From Erodium maritimum (lineage: Eukaryota > Streptophyta > Magnoliopsida > Geraniales > Geraniaceae), in NCBI GenBank assembly GCA_963921825.1, contig OY997596.1:13459001-13523000 (forward strand): a stretch of 64,000 nucleotides of DNA, in the 5' to 3' direction. Position 1 is the first letter of the stretch. Each line of letters starts with the position of its first letter. Below are positions 34,336 to 44,580 of the stretch, in pieces. Below the pieces are notes generated by a model, which worked only from the letters and a program-made list of their open reading frames with translations, did not search any database and was not told where the DNA came from. A program made the position numbers and the translations under genes.

Positions 34336-37300
34336 TGTAAGATCCACTCCCGGTCAACGCCAGTTAAATCTGCGAAAAACGGGAAAATTTTTTAAAAAAA
34401 ATTAGCAGACACTTAATTAAACCTAAGATTGACCCCGAGGGTCATACCGGACTTAAGTTGACCCCGATATCGACCAAAGTGAGTTCCGAGGGACTCAGGG
34501 CAACTTTCTGACCAATTTGGGAAATGTTGACTTTTCGCTGGAAAAGTCAACCGAGCGACGTTTTGGTCCATTCGTGGACCGTTTTGGATCCAAAAAGCTT
34601 AGCCGTCATCGCAGCTGTCTTAGTTGAGCCGTTTCCTTGTAGCCCGTGAAATTTCGTAATTTGTTTGAAAAAGTGCCCGTTCGGGGCCCGAGACGTCCAA
34701 ATTTCGCGAATCTGATTGGAAAATATGTAGAAGATAATTTCCAAAAGGTGTGGGACCCACTTTCCACTTGTCACACAAGTGGTGGTGTTAGGTTTTGGAC
34801 AAGACAAGGGAGACCCTTATAGGGTGGCCGGCCACACAATTCAAAAAAAGAAAAGAAAATAGAAAAAAAGAGTTAGTTTTTAGAAAGAGAAAGAAGAGAG
34901 AAGAAAGGGAGAGAAAAAGAAGGAAGCTTGGGGGGTTTTTCCACTATTCACAAGCTTCAACCTTTGGATCGTCTCAAGGCTAGGAGAATCGAACTCACAC
35001 CGTCTTTCTCTACGGTAAGCACTGAACCGATTCTCGTTGCTAAGTTTGGAAAGTTAGGGTTTGAGTAAAACTAGTAGTTTAGGGTTGTATTGAGGATGGG
35101 GGATCGTTGGAGACGTATTGGAGACGTTTTGGAGTGAAGAGGGACGTTTTCTGGTGACCGGGAGCTCGGGGGGAGCTCCGGCCACCATAGGGGGTGGCCG
35201 GCCGACCATGGGGTGGCTGGCCGGAGCTAGGGCCGGCCACCACCATGGTGGGCCGTGCCCATTTTAGTCCTAGCCACCCACGGCCAAGGTTGTCTGGGTG
35301 GGGCCCACGTGCTCGGGTGCTCGGGTTTCGTGTTCGGGTGGTTTAGGGCGTTTCCCGAATCATTAATCTACAACCGGATCGAAATTTGGAATTAAATTGT
35401 GAAAGTTGTAATTGACGGGTTTAGAAACTTGAAACGCTAATTAAATTACTCGGAAGTCAGAATTGGATCCCATCGAGTGCATAGGAACCCTTGAATTATT
35501 CTAAGATCGTAGAAACGAAAACGGGAATTTTCGGAGCCCCGGAAGGGCGTTTTCAAAACCCGGGCAGATTCGCCATGTCGGGCGAATCGGGCCTTTCCGG
35601 GTCCAATATCGACAATGTCGAGTAATTGGGGAGTTTGGGAGTGATCGACATTGTCGGGGTTACTTTTGGCCGTCAAGTTTATTAAAATTCAGTTTATGCT
35701 TGCAAGCTTAAAAGCGTTTAAAAAAATGTGTTCTTTTTAGATCGTGCCGCTGATAGAGGAAATGGAAAGCTAGGCGAGTGACCGAGATCACGCCGGAGCT
35801 TATTTGTGCGCTTTTGGAGAAAGCATACGAGGTAGGGAAAAGTAGCCGGATCTCGGCCCTGACTAGGGAAAGTTAACAGTAGAAATGCATGTGACACTTT
35901 GGTGTCGTGGGTTAAGTAAGTTTATCGAATATTAGAAAGGCAGGCGACACCGGGTGGTGTCGTATGATACGGGAACATATCGAACATTAGAAATGCATGT
36001 GACACTTAGTAGTGTCGTAGGAGCAGTGAACTTATCGATATTAGAATTAATGGAGGCATATGACCATGCCCGGAGGTTGATTGTGAAACTGTTGATGTTA
36101 GAACTGCTGGAGGCATTGGTTATTCCCGAAGGTTTATTGTTTAATTTGTGTCTTGGGTGGCCATGAGAGCCCGTATTACTGTTGTGTCTTGGGTGGCCAT
36201 GAGAGCCCGTATTACTGTTGTGTCTTGGGTGGCCATGAGAGCTCGTATTACTGTTGTGTCTTGGGTGGCCATGAGAGCCCGTGTTACTGTTGTGTCTTGG
36301 GTGGCCATGAGAGTCCGTATTTTTACTGTTGGTGTCTTGGGTGGCCATGAGTGCCCGTGGGGTTGTTGAGCCTGTGAGTTATTGTCGGTGTGTCTTGGGA
36401 GGCCGTGAGTGCCCGTGGGGTTGTTGAGCCCGTGAGTTACTGTTGGTGTGTCTTGGTAGGCCGTGAGTGCCCGTGGGGTTGTTGAGCCCGTGAGTTACTG
36501 TTGGTGTGTCTTGGGAGGCCGTGAGTGCCCGTGGGGTTGTTGAGCCCGTGAGTTATTGTCGGTGTGTCTTGGGAGGCCGTGAGTGCCCGTGGGGTTGTTG
36601 AGCCCGTGAGTTACTGTTGGTGTGTCTTGGGAGGCCGTGAGTGCCCGTGGGGTTGTTGAGCCCGTGAGTTACTGTTGGTGTGTCTTGGGAGGCCGTGAAT
36701 GCCCGTGGGGTTGTTGAGTCCGTGTTTTACTGTTGATGTCTTGGGTGGCCATGAGTGCCTGTGGAGTGTTGAACCTGTGTTGTTGCTGTTTGTTGAACTT
36801 TGCTTGTGATTGTGATCGTGGTTACCTGAGAGGTTGGCGGTGTGGCTAGCCTCCCGACAGAAGTCGGGGGTAGGGGAGAGGTTGTGGGCTAGCCTTCCGG
36901 CTGTGTGTCGGGAGAAGTTGCGTGGGTTGCGCGGGTGTGGCTAGCCTCCCGACAGAGGTCGGGGGTGGGGGAGAGGTTGTGGGCTAGCCTCTCGACTGAG
37001 ATCGGGAGAAGTTGCGCGACAGGTCGACCGCCTGACCTGACAGGGATCGGTAAAGGGCGAGAGAGAGGGGGTTACTGAGCAGCTGGCGTGCGATCCTTTG
37101 TGATCTTGTTTGGTGTGCGATCCTTTGTGATCTTGGGTGTTGCGTGGTTTTCTGTCGTGTCTTTGGAGGAGGTCGTCAATCGTTGTGTCGGGTCTACATT
37201 ACGTGTCCGAGTGTTGAGTCGGTTGAGGAAAGTAACAGTGTGTGTGTGTCAGTCGGGTTACTGGAGTTTAGGGATAGTAGTCCCCAGTGTTGAGTTGTTG

Positions 37301-37647
37301 TTGGTGTTACCGGCATTGTCTGCTAAGTATGCCGTAGTCAGTCTGTTATCCGTGGTGGTGAGCGAACGCTCACCCCTAGCTGCTTTTCCTACAGGTACTG
37401 TTCGCGGGACGGACTAGATGAGCTCTCGAAGCTTGAAGAGCTAGGAGTGGGGGTCCGGGTTTACTTTTGAGTCTAGCAACGTACACTTGTATTTTGTCCG
37501 CTTGTGGGACGTACTTTTGAGTTGTAAATAATTATTTTGTGTAACTAAATGGTGATTTTAAAGTGTTTTATTTAAAATTTCTGAAAGGTTTTATTGTTTT
37601 AAACGTTCGCGTTCCGAGTTCGGTTTTACTGAAATCGGGGCGTGACA
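34336..37647. mobile_element. Solo LTR (3.3 kb) nested in the gypsy 3' LTR
   Basis: It begins TGTAAGATCC and ends GGGGCGTGACA, like a gypsy LTR, and has no internal domain. The flanks are CCACG (34331-34335) and CTGCG (37648-37652). The uninterrupted sister LTR has CCGCG at this place, so both flanks derive from one 5-bp duplication by a single CpG transition each. It was left by recombination between the two LTRs of a full element. It contains minisatellites (36146-36736) and an LTR-typical CTCACCCC...TACAGGT motif near 37370. The open frames inside the minisatellite are not genes. Confidence 0.85.
36146..36736. repeat. Two adjoining minisatellites, 36 bp and 58 bp
   Basis: Five 36-bp units start at 36146, 36182, 36218, 36254 and 36290 (TTGTGTCTTGGGTGGCCATG core). 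After a transitional unit come six 58-bp units at 36389, 36447, 36505, 36563, 36621 and 36679 (TGTGTCTTGGGAGGCCGTGA core). The 58-mer shares its first half with the 36-mer, so it grew from it by adding a GGGGTTGTTGAGCCCGTGAG segment. Confidence 0.9.
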
Positions 37648-39645
37648 CTGCGAAAAGGTGGTTTCCCTACCTTCCGACTAGCACTCGGTAAAACGCTGTG
37701 TTGAGCACCGCGAGAGATGAGGCCGCGAAGAGGCGATTTCCCTGCCTTCCGTCGATCGGTAAAACGATGTGTTCCGTGATGAGGTCGACCGCCTATCCTG
37801 ACTTTGTGTGGGGAAGTTGCGTGCGGCTGCGCCGGGCCGAGCGGGTTGCTCCCGAGACCGTGCGATGGTTACGAGTTGTGTGTTTGAGATTGCTTTGAAT
37901 TGAATGAGTATTGTTGTGTTGTGGCCTTGAGTGTTTTCCTTGTTGTGAGTCGTGTGTGACCGTGAATAACTTGATTCTGATTGTTTGATGATGAGTTCAT
38001 GGGTGTGGTTTCCGTGTAAGTTAAGGCGTCTTCTTTGTGGTTATCTGTGAGTCGTTCGTGAAGGGGTTCTGGACGAGGAATTCCGGGATATTTTGTGGTC
38101 AATGTAAAGTGAAGGTTGTTTAATGTGGGTTGCATGTTCTCGTTGTCGCCTTCTCCTTTTAACCGTTAAAAAGTTAGTTTGGAATTGTACTTGGGTGTCT
38201 TACTTGGATTGTTCCTTTCGGGGCGTGCTTGGTCTGTTGTGGTGTTGAGTTAGAGTTGGGGTGTTGGGACTGGTGAAGGTCAGGAAAAAGGGGGAATTGT
38301 ATTTAAATGGTTTAAGTGTCAAACCGTTGTATCAAACCTTTCAATATATTTTTAAACTGTAGTAAGACTGTCTAGTAAAACTGTAATGAGGAGGTTTTGT
38401 GGTTTTCCCTACTGAGCGTCAAGCTCATCCCTTACCGTGTTTTCTACAGGTTTTACTTATGATTTGAAGTAGAGGGCTACGCAGAGCTTGGGAGCTAGCG
38501 GAGGCCGAGTTTCTTTATGTTCGTAGAGACGTACCTTTCAAAAATGAATTATTGTATTTAACTAAGCTTAAGACTCAAAATTTGAACTTCTCGTTGATTT
38601 ATATATTATTTCGTCTTTATCAGTTATCTTTTTCCTCTTTTAGGTTTTATTATTTAATTTCACTAAGTCACGTCTCGAGTCCGATCAATACCGGATTTGG
38701 GGCGTAACAAAACAAGTAAATGATAGAACACAACTAATAACAACATAGGTCATACAAGACCAACAAGAGGAACAAACATGTAAAACAAAAATGAGTCTAA
38801 TACCAAGGAAACACAAGGCAAGTAGCTCCAAAAACAATTGAACCGAAGCTTGTATGACCACGAAAAAACCATCCAAATCCAGAACTCAACGGAACTCGAG
38901 AGTATCCGGTTGTCGTCGGCCAACACCGAACACGGTTGAGTTGAATGCAGATATGGAGAAAACTTACTATACCTAAATACGTCGACCCTAATGTAACTCC
39001 AAATAGGGCTAACAACCCAAAACAAGCTCGTCCGGAAAACACCGACGACGAGCCCTAAGCCTTACCACTACACCACTGCTAGTAAAGAGGGAACAGTAGA
39101 GGAGAAAACAAAAGGAAAAATGGGAAAGTGTAAATAGAAATCCCAGATCTGACTTGGAGGAGGATTTCAGAGGTAGCTGCGGAGGTAGCTACGGACCAGA
39201 TCCGCAATGATCCCAACAGAGGCAAGGCGGAAGCGCGTCCCACAACCAGATATGGTGCGAGAAGCCGAAGATGGAGGTGTGTAACAGGATCCACTGAACG
39301 CCGAAGGAGAAGGCGAAAAAAGGCGATAAGGTAGTCCCCGTTGCAGCAGTCCAGATCTGCGATGATCCCCACCAAAGGAGGTGGAGAAACGTGTCTTACG
39401 GTCGGATCTAAGGCGAAATGCCAAAAACGATAGGAGAGCAGTCACCGCCGAAGAAAAAAAAAGTAGTGAAAGAGAAGAGAAGGGAAGAGACAAGAGGAGA
39501 AGGAGGATTTCACCGGTGACGACCTCAATAGGCATGGCCACGAGGTCACCACCAAAAACGATGACGGAAGGATGGGTAAAAGGTTGTTCGAGAGAGTTTA
39601 GATAGAGGAGTTTTTTGCTGGGTTTTAATTAAAATCTATGAGATT

Positions 39646-39770
39646 ATGTCTTTGTATAATAGATTGTAAAATCAGCTCTAGTAGCGGTGAATTTGGCTGG
39701 TTAATACTTGAGGGGAATTTTTTCGAGTGATATGTTCTCTCTACTCATTCATATTATATATATAGGTTCT
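39646..39770 (+). pseudogene. Old LINE reverse transcriptase, continuation
   Basis: After the LINE target duplication the sequence can be read as SALVAVNLAG, then RGIFSSDMFSLLIHI. This lines up with the LINE block whose usual form is RGIRQGDPLSPYLFI and follows directly, in domain order, from the fragment ending at 25803. The match is short and decayed. Confidence 0.5.
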
Positions 39771-40970
39771 TTCTAAACTTCTCACCCTTTTTTTTTATCA
39801 GTGAAGACATATATTAAAGAACCCGTTTTTGAGGAGAAAAGAGATACAATAAGGCAATCTAGCTACAGATTGCAAAACCGAAACAAAAAAACCCCAGAAG
39901 GGCAGTACAAATTAGAAAAAACAGCAAAAAGCCCAACTGAAACCCTTTATTTTGTAGATGAGCCTGTAAATGGATGAGGGTTTGCAGATGGGGGTTGCAG
40001 ATGAGGGTTTGCAGATGAGGGTTGCAGATGAGGGTGAGTATGAAGGTAGTAAACTGAAAATGGACAAAGGGAAATGAGAGTACAACAATTGGGAAGGCCT
40101 ATGATTGAGCAAAATGGAATGGCCAAATGAAGTGTGACTGAGGTGTTGTGAGTCTGAGATTGATTCAAAAAAAGATGGTGAGCTTGATGATTGTCGAGCA
40201 ATGAATTGAGCTTGTGAAGCAATTGGTGTGAGGGTGCTGAAAAGAGTGGTTGTATCTGAAGAGTCCTTTGGATGAAGAGACCAATGTCTGTGGAGGTCAA
40301 GGGCAGTGGGTGTAGAGAGCAAAAAAGGGACCTTTATCAGTAGGGATCGTTGAATGTGAAGGTCCTCTGAAGACAGGAGAAAGTGCTGATGAATCCTAGC
40401 CTGAGGAGAAGCAAGGGGCGCAAACTTGAGGCACACGTAAACAGAACAAAAAGGAAAGCTCAACAAGAGCACACTTACCACTCTCGGAGAAAGAGAGGGA
40501 GGAGAGAATAAAAGAGAAACCCACACACAGAACAGAAAGATCAAAGCCCCAAAGACACTCAAGACCTAGCCTCACCAAAACTAAGCTCACAACCCACCAA
40601 ACCCCCCCTCCCACCCAAACCCCAAGAAAAGATAAGAGATACACAGCTCATAACCAGTTGAAGAGGAGCCAAGGAGTAATCCAAGGAGCCAAGAGCTTAA
40701 AGAGCAAGAGTTGGAAAGCTTAGGCAGTCTTGTATGGTGAAGTGTTTATCAGATGTGAAGGAGGCCCATTCCCAACTGTAAGCCATATTGATGATTTTTG
40801 CAAAAGTCACAGCAGCAGAGTCATTGATGTCTTTGAAGTGTAGATTATTCCTAGCTAGCCAGAGTTGCCAAATGGTGATCTGAAGAATAGAAAGCCAACA
40901 TCTTTTACTTCCTTGAGGGCACTAGTTGATTCCAAGAACAGAAGAGAGCTTTGACCGTAGGAGGAGAGAC

Positions 40971-43900
40971 CTAGCAAATCCCCCACCATTGTAAAATTAA
41001 ATTCCAAGTACCCCAGGCTTTGCTACAATGTAGAAAAATGTGTGCTCCATCTTCAAAATCCCAGTTGCATTGAGTACATATCAATTGATTGAGTGAGAAG
41101 TCCATACCCCTCTCTTCAAGGAAGCATTTAGAGGGGACTGCATCAAGGCATGCAAGCCAAGAGAGGGCTGATATTTTTGAGGGTATACCAGGTTTCCATA
41201 TTGAAACAGTCCAGTTCACATCTGATGTACCTTGTTGAGCAATCAAGGAGTATAATTTTTGTACTGAGAAGCCCTTAGCATCCCCCTTCCAGATAAGTAT
41301 GTCATCAATATCAAGTAGCTGAACTGAATCAATTACCATACAGAACAAATCCCATTGTTGCTCCTCCCAACCTCTAGGCCACCTCCTAAGAGAGAAATCC
41401 CAAGCAACCCCATCCCAAAGATCAGTAATGACCTTATTTTTTTGATTGAGCCAATGAATAAATTCTAGGGAATAAGAACTTGAAGGACGCATCCCCCCAC
41501 CAAGTATCCTCCCAGAAGGAAGTTCTATTCCCTCTTCCCAATTGCCAAGAGAGACCATTATTTCCAAATAAATTGGAGAACTTTTGATCCTGAAGTAGAG
41601 TAATTATGTGGGTCATGTAGGATGAGCAACCAAGTTCATTGAATTTTGTCAGGTCCCATTCCTTTTTGTTCCATCCAAGCCTAGCACAGACAACCTGCTT
41701 CCAGAGTGAGTTCTCCTTAAGAGCAAATCTCTAGCCCCATTTAGCAAGTAGAGCATCATTCATCAAATTGAGTTTTTTGATCCCAAGGCCACCTTCTGAT
41801 TTGTTTTTACACACCTGGTTCCATCCAACCTTACAGAAGACTTTGGAGGGGGCTGAGGGATGCCTTAGAAACCTTCTTTGCCATCTTTCCATTGTTTTGA
41901 GAACTGATTTAGGGGCCTTGAGGAGTGAAAAGTAATATAGAGGTAGCACTTAGAGTAGATTTAATTAGAATAATTCTGCCCCCAAAAGATAACAATTTGG
42001 CTTGCCAAAGGCCCAAGTGGTTCTTGAAATTTTGTATGATTGGTTCCCAGTGATGAGCCTTTTTGGGTTTGATCCAAGATAGAAGCCCAGGTATTTGAAG
42101 GGGAGGCTTTCAGCTTGGCAGTTTAGTATCTGAGGGTATATAAGTGCTTCTTCATCTGTCAAATTCTGAGTGATGATGGTTGATTTAGAGAAATTGACTT
42201 TGAGGCCAGCAACCATCTTGAACATCTTAAGGGCATTCTTGAGATTGTAAGCCCCATCTTCAGTAGCTTTGATGAAGAATATAGTGTCATCAGCAAACTG
42301 AAGATGTGAGATGATGGGGCCATTAGTCCCAATTGTGATTCCTTGGAAATGCTCATGGGCCAATCCTGCCTTCATGATTTGGTTTAAGGCTTCAGCAACC
42401 AGGGCAAATAGTAATGGGGAAAGAGCACAACCCTGTCTTATGCCTCTGAGTAATTGAAAGTCTGGGGATGGGTATCCATTGATCAGAACAGATACATGTG
42501 CCTTGAAGCAGGAAATGATCCAAAGTTTCCATAAGAGTCCAAATCCCATCCTGGCCAAGAGTTTCATGACAAAATTCCAGTGAACATTATCAAAAGCCTT
42601 TTCAAAGTCAGCTTTGAAAATCAAGGCTTTGATCTTTTCTTTCTTTATTTGGAGGACTACCTCATTTGCTACCAGTACCCCATCTAGGATCTACCTACCA
42701 GCAATGAATCCTGTTTTCTCAAACCCTACTAGAGAAGATGCTATTTTTTTTTTAATCTGAGAGACAGTAGTTTTGTGAGGATCTTATAAGGAGCACCCAT
42801 AAGACTGATGGGCCTATAGTCATCAAAGGAGATAGGGGAGTCACATTTTGGGATTAAGGTGATGAATGAGGAGTTGATACCTTTTCCCAGATGGCCTGTC
42901 ATGTGGAAATATGTGAAGAAACTTAATAGGTCAGCTTTGAGTATATGCCAACAGACTTGGAAGAATTTCAAGGTAAAGCCATCTGGCCCTGTGGCTTTAT
43001 CTCCAGCACAAGCCATTAGGGCCATTAGTATTTCAGGTTCAGTGAACGGTAGTTCAAGTTCTTGAGCTTGTTGTATAGAGAAAGATTTGAATTGTAGGTG
43101 ATCAATATTTATGAGATTTGTAGGAGGCTCTGAGAATTTGTTGCTGAAGTGTATGAGGCTGCCTCTTTAATTTCTTGAGGATCAATCAAGATCTCCCAAT
43201 TGTGCTGTATCTGAGTGAGCTTATTCCTTGCTCCTTGGAAGTTTGCTACTCTATGATAATATTTAGACCCTTTGTCTCCATCTTCATGCCATTTTTTCTT
43301 GACTTATGGCTCCAAAGTTTTGCTAGGAGTTTAGTTTTTTTGTATCAATTCAGCTTTGAACAGACCTCTTTGATTGAGCTCAGCAGAGGTAAGGGTTCTT
43401 TGCTCAATTAGAGAGTCAAGAGCATCAATATCTTTTCTGAGATTAGCAATTTGGGTATCAAGAATTCCATAGACCTGAGTATTCTAGTCTCTGAGCTTTT
43501 CTTTTAGCAGTTTAAGTTTCTTCCATAATATGAGGTGTGGTTGTCCATTGAGGTTAAAGGATTCCCAGCACTCCTGCACAAATGGATGAAATCTTCTATC
43601 TTCTGACCAAACATTGAGGAATTTGAAGGGTCTTGGGCCCCAATCAACCTGATCACCAAACAAAACAAGAGCTCTATGATCTAGATGCATCTAGGAATGC
43701 ATAGTTGTGTGAGGTTGTTGTAAGAGGCAAGGAAGTCAGATGATATAAAGAATCTGTCAATTCTTGAGGCCACTGACCCAGGGCCAAACCAAGTAAATCT
43801 CCCACCTGCTAATGGAAGATCAATGAGTCCTAGACCATCCACCAAGTGTTGAAGAGAGTCCATATCAGTTGAAGATGCTCTTGCTGAAGATCTTTCAGAA

Positions 43901-44349
43901 GGGTCCAGAACAGCATTGAAGTCTCCAGCCATGACTAGCATTGAGGGTGGGTTAAGGTCATCAAGCTTAGAGGATAGAGCAAGCCAGAGAGATCTTCTTG
44001 CTCTAGAGAAGCAAGGAGGATAAATATTAACATAGCAGCAAAGAGATCCAAGATCAAGAGCTTCACCAATCCAGATCATTGCTCCTGGAATTTTTGTGAC
44101 TGAGAGTTTCATACAGGAATGAGTTTTCCAAAGCATTATTAAGCCTCCAGAAAGTCCTTCAGCAGGTATGTGATCTATATCCCACCCAATAGTTAGACCA
44201 CGAGATCTGAGAAAGTGAGAGGGGAGGGTTTCAATTTTTGTTTCTTGAAGGAGCACCATTTGGGGCAGTTGCTTGCGTAGCACGTCTGCAAGGGTCTTCC
44301 TCTTTTGTGAGGAAGAGAGGCCTCTCATATTCCATGAGAGAGCCTTCAT
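40971..44349 (-). pseudogene. LINE ORF2: endonuclease, reverse transcriptase, zf-RVT
   Basis: The AP-type endonuclease is 43681-44349 (MKALSWNMRGL, LLQETK, VMAGDFNAVLDPSERSS, SRIDRFF). After a frame change near 43690 it continues with DHRALV. The reverse transcriptase starts at about 43025 (GPDGFTLKFFQ, DDYRPISLMGAPYKI) and continues at 42624 (ADFEKAFDNVHW, RGIRQGCALSPLLF, LQFADDTIFF with an intact catalytic pair). The thumb is at 41731-41949. The zf-RVT domain is 40971-41567 (SIWKPGIPSKISALSWLA, CTQCNWDFEDGAHIFLHC), with a short C-terminal tail to about 40650. At least four frame breaks inactivate it. Confidence 0.85.
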
Positions 44350-44580
44350 GTTCTGAAATTAGAGGGTTGGGGATGCCCTGAGCTTATTGCTCACATGGGC
44401 ATCAGAATCAGAGTCTTTTTGTAGATCAACATAATCTTCTTCACTTCCTATATCTAGATCAACACCTTCAATCCTCTCATCATCAAGGGAAGCTAGTTGC
44501 AGAAGCACTTGTTCTTCACTACAGTCTGTAGTCAACCCAATTGCCTTGCCAAAAGACCAGGCCTTATTGGCCTCATTTAA

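Larger units (their letters stand above)
26027..38709 (+). mobile_element. Gag-only gypsy (Tekay-like, TR-GAG type) element
   Basis: LTRs begin TGTAAAGACCTGAG and end GGGCGTGACA or GGGCGTAACA, with a 5-bp duplication AAACA at 26022-26026 and 38710-38714. The primer site TGGTATCAGAGCC (29008-29020) follows the 5' LTR. The polypurine stretch TTTAAGGGGGG precedes the 3' LTR. The internal domain is only 3.3 kb and holds gag with zinc knuckles. No protease, reverse transcriptase or integrase was recognised. LTRs of about 3 kb with gag alone match the non-autonomous TR-GAG class described in plants. Multiple substitutions and indels between the LTRs make it older than the copia copies. Confidence 0.88.
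32294..38709 (+). repeat. 3' LTR of the gypsy element, interrupted
   Basis: It is homologous to 26027-29004 in two pieces, 32294-34335 and 37648-38709. The solo LTR and its 5-bp duplication are inserted between the pieces. Relative to the 5' LTR it also has an extra block near 33940-34060 and smaller indels. Confidence 0.9.
25804..39645 (-). mobile_element. ORF2-less LINE derivative, itself split by gypsy element
   Basis: The 3' T run starts at 25804, right after ATGCCTTTGTATAG (25790-25803). The 5' end at 39645 is followed by ATGTCTTTGTATAATAG (39646-39662), a target duplication with one substitution and a 3-bp indel. Outside the gypsy insertion only about 1.16 kb belong to it: 25804-26026 (3' part) and 38710-39645 (rest). 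A minus-strand frame at 39167-39541 (MAMPIEVVTGEILL) occupies the ORF1 start position. No endonuclease or reverse transcriptase is present. Confidence 0.68.

Noticed and set aside
35932-36369. Open frames of Gly/His/Asn-repeat peptides in the solo LTR
   Set aside because: They arise from the 36-bp minisatellite, whose period is divisible by three and keeps several frames open at once.
36146-36736. CRISPR-like regular repeats
   Set aside because: The repeats are contiguous without unique spacers and lie in a plant LTR; this is a minisatellite.
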